NCBI RefSeq assembly: GCF_000524195.1
Contig: NW_020170445.1
Span: 393,969-457,968, forward strand
Direction: 5' to 3'
Source: Echinococcus granulosus
Lineage: Eukaryota > Platyhelminthes > Cestoda > Cyclophyllidea > Taeniidae
Length of the DNA: 64,000 nucleotides
Shown here: positions 49,790 through 60,299 of the stretch, piece by piece
How positions within the stretch are numbered: the first letter of the stretch is position 1
Layout: each line of letters starts with the position of its first letter
Position numbers and translations under genes: made by a program
Notes under the pieces: model-generated
Told to the model about the DNA's origin: nothing
Database searches by the model: none
The model's input: the letters and a program-made list of their open reading frames with translations, nothing else

Positions 49790-50640
49790 CCCACTGGTAA
49801 ACAGTAACAGAACTGACTGCTCTAAGTGCGCAAAGCATTCACTCACCGTAGAACTTCAGTTCACTACACTGAGCGTCACGTGCAGCTAAATACTGCAAAT
49901 CTCTTGCCACAACAATGGAACTAACGAATTTCAACCCAACGTTGGATACACTTCTCACGGTCGTACTTTACACTTTACACAGGCTCGACACAGTTAATCG
50001 TTCACATGGGTCCAGCTACATACCATTTGTGGAATCATTTGATTCGTGACACATGCGAAAAAAGGAAAAGCCATAACTGTAAATGGTGATCAGAAATACA
50101 AAACTAAAAATTTGCAGGGCCATGCGACATTAGGTGGGGGGAGAGAGGAAGTGGTGAAGGTGTAGGAGGAAAATGGCTACAACGTTTGTTCGCTTGCAGC
50201 CGAATGACGAATAGAGAAACGAGTGAAGGTGGGGGAAACCATCACCTGCAGTTCTGTCGTAGCCGCATGATTACTTCCGATTTTCCACTTCCGCGGCGGC
50301 CGTCTATTGCGAGCATCGCGGTATATTATGAAAATCATTGTTAACTTAACCAACTGTAAAACCTGCCATCTCCAAGATTCATCATTCCATATAACAGTGA
50401 TCCAACGCACTCCTACTCGGTACGATCCAATCTAGGGAAAAAAATAAACCAAATGCCACCTAAAATGTTACACCTTGATAAACATTGACAGGATCAACGA
50501 CTCAAAGTCCCCAAGGCATTTGCTCTTTGTAGAACTTTATCTATCTACCAAACTGAACCTTGCATTCTCCCAAAGGCCGCAAACAGGTTGTCATAACAAT
50601 GGGAAAGTGAGCTAGCTATTCCAAGAACGTATTATTCTAT
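49790..50640 (-). pseudogene. RING-CH pseudogene (type II) with its 5' flank
   Basis: On the minus strand 50,075-49,925 aligns with the RING finger of RING2, including F-F-x2-C-H-E-S-N-D read across two frames and a 'gtatccaacgttgg' segment. Stops and frameshifts destroy it and several ligand cysteines are gone. Leader sequence resembling RING2 lies at 50,130-50,230 and the conserved 5' flank at 50,230-50,620. A second piece of 5' flank lies at 49,790-49,880 on the other side. No membrane exon was found. Confidence 0.75.
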
Positions 50641-52385
50641 GTAAGGAAGAACAGATATTGAAAAACTATCTCAAGCAGATCCTTCTGACAGAAAATGCAT
50701 TATAAAACGAATAAACATTTGCCGCCGCATGCCAAGCAAATTAATGCAAGGGATGTGCTCGCACTGGATAACAAACCTCCACTCCCTGCCCATACGCATT
50801 CTTCCAATCAACAGCGAGAACAAACACAAATGTGAGGCATGCTGACATTAACTGTCGCAATCCTAAAATAGCAATTCGAGTCGAGTAAGTGAAGGGCATG
50901 AACCAAGATACCTCTTCACAACATTCTAGCCTCTGCCTGCTGCGTCCAGATTAGTTTACAAAGATTCTAAGATTAAAGCATGCACTTGCTTTCCCTTAAC
51001 TAAGGAACAAAACATTTACACTCCTGTTGTACTCTCCGCCACAAATTACACATGGTACTATGGTGACACAAAGTGCCGAAAATGGAATGGCGAGAATATG
51101 TATATGGAAGATTGGTAGGACCTTGATTCATACAGATCAATGTAGTCGAACAAATAAAGAAATATAATAAGTAGGGAGTATCAGCGGAAGCAGTACCACT
51201 AAGTGTTGCAAAGAACCCATGCATTAAAGATCCGACAGATATTAACTTGCAAATAGTTTGGGGTATTTGTTTAAAGGAGCAAGGCGAAGTAGCTCGTATA
51301 AAAATAAAATATTTTGAAAAGAAATGAAGCTCTTAATAATAGTGCATGAAAGGATTGGCATAGTTAAAATAAAATTTACCTGCGTGATGACGACCACCTC
51401 GTTATATTCGGCATTGCTTTGAAGTCTCCTCCAGTTCATCTAAATCGTTGGTGTAAAACTGCGTCCATCAAACTCTACAGCAAGCACTTACTTGGAGCCC
51501 ATTTTAAGAAACAAACCACAGCGCCAAACCATGACTTTAAAAAGGCGACGGGAATTCGAATGGTACTAAACTGCACACTCAGCCAACCTAAAATGGAAAT
51601 TAATAGAACGAACTAAAAATAGTTTTCCTCTGTCACCACTTGATTTTAATTTTTCGAAATAAGATATGCATTACCATAATTAATCAACAGGCATATTATG
51701 CGATTTGTTACTGTTTTTGTTGCCAGATTTTTTGTGACAGCAAAGGTAACGTGAAGAAATACTTTCACCCCACCTGAGGACGTTTTGCCATTGTTCGTTT
51801 TTCAAAACAAACTCAGAACTTTGGACTAAATTATTGCTGGTATTTGCTCTACTAAAAAATCTTTCTCTAGTCTTTTGCCTTAGCTGTGCAACACTTGCAT
51901 TTTACTTACTTATATTAAATAAATTGTAAAGTAAATTAAAATTCACCACTTTTTTACTCATGTTTGCACTGTTTAAATAGTGGAATTTATATACCACGTG
52001 GTAAATCCGCGAATATTTCTTATCTGTGCACCTTATCTTTTATTTCAGCCCCCTCACCCGTCTTTTTAAGGGAAGTTATCAATAATCAGATATGGCCTGG
52101 TTGGTTCGCAAGGGTTTTACGATGAACATGCGAGAATGGGATTGTCCGGGTGGCTATAGCGAGATTGACCAGCATCTATTTGTGTTTTAACAGCTCCAGG
52201 CTTTGTTTTGTGTGACAAACGCCTCCCTGTCTTGCATGAAATCGGGGGCACAAGAGTGGTTTTTAAAAATCAACACCCGCAGACGGTTACTACTTTGGTA
52301 GCATAAGAAGCTAGCCAGAAATATCCAATCCTCTCCCCTATCTTACCCATTGGATATTGTTGCCTTTCTCGCATCTCGAGCCTTG
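50641..52385. other. no recognisable gene
   Basis: AT-rich. Open frames of 65-74 codons have no support. A very AT-rich stretch lies around 51,650-52,000. Confidence 0.35.
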
Positions 52386-52389
52386 TCCC

Positions 52390-53220
52390 CATGTATAGAT
52401 TGTCTTTGAAATTCTGTTTCCTGTTTTTCTGCATCGTTATGACAATGCCGTTGAGTTTTTGTCGTCACTGTGATGGTAGAAATAACTGCGTTCCCATTGC
52501 CTTACCCTCTCTTGAAGTTGGAAAAGAAAGGAAAGACAGCAACGGTGTGCCCTCTACTAAATGCCCCTCGTGCTTCCAGTCACTCCTGTAACATTGTTTT
52601 TGCACCTATTTTAGAACCGATAATTCATGTAACCTTTCTGTAAGCCATTTCATTTCTTCTTTTTCAGACTGTGTACTCTGGAAACCTTTTCCAATGCTAC
52701 AGTCAAAAACTGTAAAGTATTTTACAAAAATGCTTTGGCCCTTCAGTCTCACATCAGTATGCAAGGTTTGAGGGAGTTTCTTCCTACAGAGTATCTTTTA
52801 TAACTTTACCTGCTATTCAACTGCCCCCGCCTATTTAACAGCGCTCCATCTCTCCGTCTGATCAGTACCCTTCTAGCCGAATGGATACACTCATTCATCC
52901 TGGATGCAAGTGACGTAACTGAATGCAATCAGCGCTCGTGAGAGGTGGCTATTGGATGAGGTTATGTGTGGACTATGTTAGTCTTTTCCACTGAAATTGA
53001 CTACTGCAGGGTGGAAACCGCCTACACCGCCGTTTGCCATAGCCAACAGCTAGTTGAAGTGGGTAGTAAATGTTTGGCATTGCTATCTAAAGTGGAAGAA
53101 GATGGACGCCTAATGGAATTATGCATCACGAGTACTTGTCATCTAGCAGTTAAAAGTAACACACACACACCCACCATATGTCAACAAGATAGTTAACTGT
53201 GTACTCACTGAGCGTATCCA
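52390..53220 (+). pseudogene. 3' remnant of a type I RING-CH gene
   Basis: The interval aligns with the RING5 3' region (58,740-59,720): 'cgtgcttccagtcactcctg', 'tgagggagtttcttcctacagagt' in core, and 'ctccatctc'. At 52,411-52,460 a faint match to the last coding bases of exon 2 may remain. The 66-codon open frame here (52,391-52,591) does not encode the RING tail. It is what is left of a lost gene copy, or a flank duplicated alone. Confidence 0.55.
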
Positions 53221-54605
53221 TAGACGAATTTGGAGTCAAATATCCCCTTAAGTTCCTTGTCACTTGGCACCTTTGAATTTGATTCGTCCACGAAGCATTC
53301 CATGCAGATCACAGGAACCGCACTTCACAATGATAATGCGTGAATCCCCACTTGAAAGCCTGTTCAACTGCTAACTTTTACACTTTACCTCCAGTCTTGC
53401 ATTCATGTCAAAGATTCTGTCCCTCCCCCCCTCCCTCCTCCTCCCGATATTTACTAAACTGTAGCCAACATTATTCAAAGGTTGAGGAAGGACACCATAG
53501 GGGAACATGCGTTAGTTCTTAGTGTGCCAAATTACTAAATTAATCTTTCAATTCCGAATTGCAGAATGCGTAGAATGCGCGCCGCATAGTCTCATGGGGT
53601 CTGCAAATACCCTGCCGTTGAGTTAGCCACACACCAACTTGCACAACTTCGCGAACGGCCTTTGACAACATCCTCCAAGGTAAAGCGACAATACAATCAC
53701 ATTCAGTGCCCTCAAGGCATTGACGCACGCAGAGCGTGGAACTCCGTGAGTAAGAGATCCGGCAAGTCCCATCGGTCAAAGCGAGTCGAAAACGAAGCGA
53801 TGTCAATTGTGCGTAAAACGTGGAAGGCTGCCAGCCAGACGAGGGCAGCTATCTATTTATGTACGCATATGCGCGTGTGACTTCTAGGTTGGACGAAATA
53901 CTAAATCACACGGCTAATTTAGCCCACGAATAAAGCGGAATAAGTACTCGCGGTGCATAATTCTATCAAGCTATAATACTAACCTTCCACATACTTCCAG
54001 CTACTTATCTGTGGTGCGAACGACAGAATTCATTTGCTGATACCAGACAAATACCTGGAGAAGGAGAATTGGTAGTATCAGCTGTCAATCGGATCCTCCC
54101 CGTGACCTCAAATCGTACGTGTTGACATGCTTAGTGGACGGAAGGTGAGGATTTTCAACCGCCCAAACGATAGTAAGCAGAAGGATTGGAATACCCGATC
54201 TCGTAGACATTACAAATTTGGAGTTGCATAGAACCAAAAGCGTCCACCACTTGTCATTTGCAAGTAAGTATTGCTTCAACACTTACAACTTCCAATTTTT
54301 CTGAGAGGTAGTGAAAGACATCAGAAGGAAGACCCAACTTTTGGGCATAAACCATGACATTCGACTTCATCATCTGGCTGGGTAGACGTAACCGCTGTCA
54401 GAATGACAAGATCGAATTCCACGCTTCGACTGCAGCCGCAAACAGAAGGACACTCGTTGTTGAATACTGTCCTACCCTCAGTGTTCAAAAACCGCACTTT
54501 TAAAACAAATCTTTTACAATAATACTGATGTCTTCAATTGACTTTGCCTTAACACACCGACTTGATTTCAGTTTGCACTTCAAGTATCTCTACGCAGCAT
54601 TCACC
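53221..54605. other. no recognisable gene
   Basis: A pyrimidine-rich run (53,420-53,450) and short open frames only. An AC-repeat (53,157-53,171) lies just before it. Confidence 0.35.
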
Positions 54606-54612
54606 GTCTTCA

Positions 54613-55610
54613 TCATAGTCCGTCCATTCCTGTAATTTCAGTGAAGCTGATTAAGAACAACACTTCAGCTATGTCATTTAAATGGGCAGACAAATCTAGG
54701 GAACTCTGACTCACTCCGTCGGTTAGATCAACATCCGAGAAGACAGTGGCACAATCGGAATTGGAAACGGCCCGCCAGCCATCACGAAGCGAGAATTGCT
54801 GCGGCTCCATTCCGCGACATTCAAAGCGAACAATTGGTCGCAGTTTCTCCGAGTCCTCCTCTTTGTAGGATTTTACACTCCCCTCCACTACATCTGAATG
54901 CGTCAAATCAAATAATTCAACATTGGATGTGTAATGCTCCATCAAAGTACCCAAACATTTTAGGTTCAGTGGGTTTTGTCCAATAAAAACACTTCAACTG
55001 AACACTGTCTTTACTACAACAGCATGAGCAACAAACGTATTTGTAGGAAAGACAGGGTATCTTTGCTCCAGCAATGGCGGTATCAGGTGAGCTGACTCCT
55101 CCATCAATGCACTTTAAAACGAAAGGATCTCGACCCTACAGACAGAGCATCAACTTGCAGTTAAACTGAAATTCAATGCATAGCAATAAGAGGCAAATAC
55201 CTCTGAAATGCGCTAAACTACAGGCGGCCAAATGTTCTAACATACTGTGGCATATTTAACGTCTTCAAATGGAAAGTAAGCCCCAGAAATCACACATCAA
55301 AATAAGCTCAGCAGTGCTGAACTCGGGGTCCCAGATGACAACAAACCTGCCGAATTCTCACGACCACAGAATCGGCACTTCAGCTTCAGGTTGGTAAATC
55401 CCCTGGAGCCCTTAATTGCCTCATGCTTTTGAGCACAAATGAAGACCCATTTATCATGCACCTCCATGCAGTTGCTGCATTTTACCTAGATTCAGAGAAG
55501 AAGTACTCGTGATGATGCGTAGTTACCTTAAGGCACCATTGAAAATCATCGCCAGAAGGAGACAGTTCACTGATGTTTGTTAACCTAGCTCTCAGCAGGA
55601 GATCAAACAA
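54613..55610 (-). CDS. CZIB: CZIB, CXXC-motif zinc-binding protein (DUF866/UPF0587)
   Basis: Three minus-strand exons: 55,610-55,527, 55,485-55,347 and 54,893-54,613. Introns are 41 nt (phase 0, GTAACT...CTAG) and 453 nt (phase 1, GTTTGT...TTCAG). The product is 167 residues against about 160 in the human protein. Exon 2 carries both zinc-binding motifs, C-S-N-C and C-R-F-C, and the D-K-W between them. Exon 3 carries F-E-C-R-G-M-E-P and V-F-S-D-V-D-L, both family signatures. CZIB is a small soluble zinc protein of poorly known role; the human protein is reported to interact with the copper chaperone CCS. Exon 1 begins with TTG right after an acceptor, one residue short of where the family has its methionine, so the AUG must come from a spliced leader or a tiny upstream exon. 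It is the only intact copy in the window. The last 35 residues diverge from the family. Confidence 0.92.
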
Positions 55611-55612
55611 CT
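55611..55612 (-). promoter_or_regulatory. candidate trans-splice acceptor of CZIB
   Basis: A pyrimidine-rich 'ttttttctcacttcgtag' ends here on the minus strand. The next base opens the CZIB frame with TTG. A leader ending in AUG would give Met-Leu-Phe-Asp, matching the family N-terminus in length. The alternative is a short upstream coding exon that I could not see. Confidence 0.45.
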
Positions 55613-56495
55613 ACGAAGTGAGAAAAAAAATGCGCCAATGCCAGACATGAGGAAATAAATGTACGAGGTTAAGTAATGAGTGGAGCTACTAACTCACCGG
55701 CATTGTAATAGGGATGTAACCTAAAAGGAAAAAGATTTTCCAATGATACTCCAGTATGTACGAATAATTCAAGGATCGCGGATATGGCGGCCAGAGCCCA
55801 TGGGTAATATTAAGGAAATAAGCATTTCTGGTTTGCCTCTTACTCTATCCAGATATTATCGATGTGCAAATGTCAACTCCCCACCACCAACTTCGTAGCC
55901 CACGATCAGCATGCACACGGAGTCGCTGAAGGGCAGATTGCCATTGATTAATCTAGTACATGCTCTAGTGTATGGTGAAACAAAGATGAGTCGAGCAGAA
56001 TGCCTTGGAGAAATGAGGTGGTTCTGGAATTTTGTGGATGGGGAGGCTAAAATACGAGATTAGGTGCAAGCGTACAAACTATAAGTAGGTTCTCGAAACA
56101 GTCTAAATATTTCATTATAATTTCGGGAATTAGATTCAATAAGAATCTACTGGTATCCTTAAATCACAAGTAATCACACAATTGTTTAGCATAGATTCAC
56201 TTATTTAAAAAAAAGATAAAAAGTCGGCGACATTGTAAAGCCAAATCGGTGACAAATATTTTTTTCGAAATTAGGTAGTTGCTTTCGCCAAAGTAATACA
56301 AAATTATCAAAATGCACTGCAATCTAGTGTTATTTTGAGGTGGAAACAGGTAGAGCCTGCAAACTTCTCGTGATTCTTCTGCTAACTTATGCCCAAAGCT
56401 GGTAACAAATCTTTTGATCGGCTTCCTAGTCAATTTTCGTAATGCTCAATTTGGCGCGAACTCTTTTAATCTATTTTGCATGAATGCAAGGGTTT
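55613..56495. other. no recognisable gene
   Basis: Lysine-rich and hydrophobic short open frames only. This interval should hold the CZIB promoter, as the gene reads leftward from 55,610, but no motif stands out. Confidence 0.35.
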
Positions 56496-56499
56496 TCAC

Positions 56500-57558
56500 C
56501 TAAACAGATTTATTAATTTTCCTCCGTGGTTTGTTTAAGCGTGTAGAAAGGTATTTATTTTTTGGCCAAATTTTCGTCGGTCCTTTGCATTCATAACTTT
56601 GTTGCTTTTTGTTTTGTGATGAGCTTCAGGTAAATATCTATCGTAAAATTGAATGGATAGAAAGCTACACTGCAACGGTTCGGATGGGTCAGAGGAGAAT
56701 GGGAAATGTGGGTGTGAACGTAAGGAGGTGGTGCACCATCACGTATGTTGATTTGAATTTCGTGTTAATATTTCATATGCTGCTATTGGCAAAGTCTCCT
56801 TTTCTCCAAAGCATTTGGCATCTAAATACGTTACTTCACCTTGCTATTATGAACAGGTACTTTGCATTTTCATAGGTTGATATCTTCTGAATCATTAATT
56901 GATTAATTCTCCCTAAAATTTGAAGTCCATAGAGCCCCTCGGTGGTAATGTTTGCGATAAACTCCACTTCTTATCACTTTAAGTTGATTTGTTAGACCTC
57001 ATTTTTTTGTAAATATTGAAGTTTGTTATCCGGTCTCACAAGTGATTAGAGAATACTTATGCGCATGAGGGAGCTCTGTTAATCGGTGCATACGCGCCAC
57101 TCACATGAATTCGCTTGGTGTATTGGCCAATATTTATTCATTCAATAATGCGTTTTTTGATGGAAGGCTTTGTTCGCAATACTTTAAGTGTTTTGACATT
57201 TCCTTACACAGAATGATACATTCTTGGGAAAGCCACCGCATAATTTTCTTGCTATGACAGCGAATTTGGTCTATTTATCAGCAATAGTGCTAGGTGTAGT
57301 AGATAGGTAGATGAAGTTTTACTGAGTACAAATGCTTTAGTGGCTTGGGGTAGTCAGTTCTACTAGTGTTTATTATGGCGAAGTATTTCAGGCAGCAAAT
57401 GATTTTTACTTCACCAGAAATTGGAAATTTTTGGGTGGGCATGTGTTGAATCATTTAAATGTTGGAATGTGACTTTTTTAGATGACCGAGGTTCGGTAAT
57501 TGTTTTACTATTCCATTTCGTGCATTTTTATGAAGTTGACTTGCGATTCATGCAATAG
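56500..57558 (+). repeat. duplicated 5' region of RING5
   Basis: Partner of 5,540-6,880 upstream of RING1. It ends with 'cgattcatgcaatag', the same motif as in front of RING1, which sits directly before the RING5 ATG and is the candidate trans-splice acceptor. Confidence 0.55.
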
Positions 57559-58751
57559 ATGGCCGAAGTAGTAGAGGAGGAACCAAGGCAATCACGAGAA
57601 TGGATCGGAACTTCAAGTGGCCGATTCACCACCCTCCTTCGTTCCTCTCTTAGACTTTCCGCTCCAGCCAAAAAAAAGTTGAAATCAACTTCCCCCAACG
57701 CCCCTACCACTGCTTCTGTGTCTCCCCGTCTAGCATCGCATGGAACAGGAAGTCCTCAAAAAATTGAAACAACAGCCAGCATTTCCAATTGTGATTTCCC
57801 CTTTTGTCGAATATGCCACGAATCTACAAATGACGTGGCGTTGGATTCGTGTGGACGACTAATTGCACCGTGTCTGTGTGATGGGAGTTTGAAATATGTC
57901 CATGAAAAGTGTGTTCAACGTTGGATTGAAATCAGTCAGTTGAGGAGGTGTGAACTGTGCCATTTTGAATATGAGACGCGCAGTTACACGAAACCGATAA
58001 GAGAGGTGAGGCTGTGAAAAGTAAGGCTGAATCTTGAACATGTCTATTAAGTTCATTGATTCCTCGATGAAACTATCTATCAAGCAACTTCTCACAGTAC
58101 CATCTACTCGATATCTAAGCTAGTTGAGTTTGTTTCGAATATACTTCGCTCATAAATCTTTCCATTTGCTTAGAAGTAAGTCGCCCATTGCTGCATTTTA
58201 AATTTTTGCCCACCCACCTATCCGTACACTACACATCCATTCATCACTGATCCACCTATCAATTCAGCTTGCTATTCTATCTCCTTCTTATTTATCAAAT
58301 GGTGGAAAACTTCTTGAGCAGGGACGGTAAATAGTCACCTATTTTTTTTTCAACTTTTCAGTGGAAATTTTTTTTAATGGATTGTCGGCACCTGCGTAAA
58401 CTCTTCTGTTTTATCACAATTTACCTACTAATCCAAGCCTGTGTATCATGGGCGCTCTACGCTCTCATTTCCAATCTGTCATCCACCGGTATATCGAGTT
58501 CTGAACGCAATTGGCAGTTCTGGCTGAAGGTCTTCGTCGTCTTTGTTGGTATGTTCAGCGTCGGCATTTTTGCGTACGTTCAGACGCGCTACTGCTGTGA
58601 CATATGTCAACGTTGGCGTCAGTTGAATTGTGTCTGTGTTGTGCGAGAACCGCCCAAAGAACGAATTGCGAAGATGCGGAGAGAACAGCGTTTACCAAGC
58701 AACCAATTCTGCATAGTTCATGAAATGGACACCTTCACCGCAATGCCTTAA
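57559..58751 (+). CDS. MARCHF8-like: MARCHF1/8-like RING-CH membrane E3 ubiquitin ligase (RING5, type I, most intact copy)
   Basis: Exon 1 is 57,559-58,005, ending at donor GTGAGG; exon 2 is 58,362-58,751, after 'caacttttcag'. The intron is 356 bp and phase 0. The product is 278 residues. The RING-CH finger is complete: C83, C86, C105, C107, H115, C118, C131, C134, with W122 in place. K-P-I-R-E-W links it to helix 1 (about 163-185, C-V-S-W-A-L-Y-A-L-I) and helix 2 (about 203-222), as in MARCHF1/8, followed by N-C-V-C-V-V-R-E-P and a charged tail with SNQF and DTFTAMP shared with RING1. The role is to ubiquitinate membrane proteins; substrates are unknown. The ATG directly follows an in-frame TAG that is also a plausible trans-splice acceptor, so this start is firm. 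It is the best reference copy of the family here. Confidence 0.94.
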
Positions 58752-59720
58752 GAGTGCGAGGCAAGGGAAGATGCGGATACAGCATCTTTTGCCGGATGTC
58801 TTTCGTGCTTCCAGTCATTCCTGAATAATTTTTTGCCCACCCTTAACAGAACCACTGGTGCATGCCACCCCTCTACAATGCAAATCATTTTCTCCTTCAG
58901 AGTGTGTAAGAATGAAACTTTTTTATTTCAAAAGTCAAATTACAAAACATTCTGTAAATACGCCTTGGTCCTTCAATTCCACACCATTGCGTCAGGTTAG
59001 ATGGGTGCAGAGTTTGAGGGAATTTCTTCCTGCAGAGTGTCCTTTATGATTTGAACTTTGTATTCAAATGCCAACATCCATCCCCACCTATTCAAAATTT
59101 CTCCATCTCCCTGTTCAATCAGTGTCCGTCTATCCATACCATATCTGAACTGTAAGGTAACCCTTGCTCTATATATCTATCTGTCCAATGCTTATGGGTT
59201 CATCCATCCTGAATGCCAGCAGTGTATCTGATTACAAGCGACACTCGCGGAAAGTGGCGATTGAACGGAGTTTTGAGGTGAAGTGAGTCGTTTGTCCTGT
59301 TGAGAATTGACGAATGGTACGCGGAAATGGTCTATATGATTGACTGCCACAGTCAACGGCTAATTAAGGTGGGTAGAAAGCGATTGACAATGTCTCTTGA
59401 CATGGAAGAAAATGCTTAAGTGACATCATCGAGGGCAGCGGATGCAATCACCACAGGGCTAGCAGCTGCATATAGCATCTCAATTGGCAGTGTTTTTGCA
59501 GCTCTATGGGTGTAATATAATGGGGAGGGAAGGAAAGGAATGAGCTGATGCAAATTAGCGTACGGTCCTGGTTGATGGATTGAAGGGGCGCTTGGAGATC
59601 TAGTAGAATTATGCATCTCAAGTGCTTGTTCCGCTCTCTATTTGGGGGGAGATTACCGGTGCCGTTTAGCAATTAACTTCAGTTAGAAGTCACACACGCA
59701 CACACACCTGTAATTGTTGT
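58752..59720 (+). repeat. 3' region of RING5, shared with 7,989-8,420 and 52,480-53,220
   Basis: It begins with the probable 3' UTR and runs into a dispersed repeat ('tagaattatgcatctcaagtgcttgttcc', read in parts) and an AC microsatellite at 59,693-59,708. The match with 52,480-53,220 covers most of its length. No coding signal. Confidence 0.55.
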
Positions 59721-59984
59721 CACCTAAATAGCTAATTTTACGTACTCCAAATATCCATCAATGATTTTTGTGTGAAACATGGCCATATGCGGTATGGATA
59801 GACGGATACAGATTGGACTAGTAGATGGGGACATTTTTTACTAAGCGAAGGCAATTGAGTGCACAGCTAAAATAATTTGTGGGTGGGTGGAAACGCTCTG
59901 AAAAATCACGATTCTCTAATCGTACGCTTTGATGCTATGGAAAATCAAACAGAGGAAAAAAACATTGTTGTAAATCTGTCACCT

Positions 59985-60290
59985 GCATTTCCGTTGTAGC
60001 CATGTGATTGTTTCCTTCCTCTTCTTCATTCGTCATTCAATTGTCACATCTCAGTCATTTACAAAACCTATCATTCCACATTCCAGTGACGCAACGCATC
60101 TCTACTCAAAAGGCGTCAATCTTGGATGAATAGGAAGCTGTTTATGGCTTGAAATGTTGCATTTTGCTAAGCATTGCCAGGATTGACGGCTCCAAATCCG
60201 CAAAGCATTTACTCATCCCGGAAATTCAGCTACCCACCACACTAAGCTTTATATGCTACTATTCACCGCAAATCGGTTGTCATAACAACT
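59985..60290 (-). repeat. orphan 5' flank of a type II RING-CH gene
   Basis: It aligns over about 300 bases with 50,240-50,610 and with the RING2 flank: 'cacctgca-ttc-gt-gtagcc', 'acctatcattccacattccagtgac', 'gcaaagcattt' and 'ggttgtcataacaa'. No RING exon is present at lower coordinates, where the gene should begin. Confidence 0.6.
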
Positions 60291-60299
60291 AGAACATCA

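Noticed and set aside
53157..53171. AC microsatellites here and at 59,693 as a functional element
   Set aside because: Ordinary simple repeats inside duplicated flanks; they move with the dispersed repeat.
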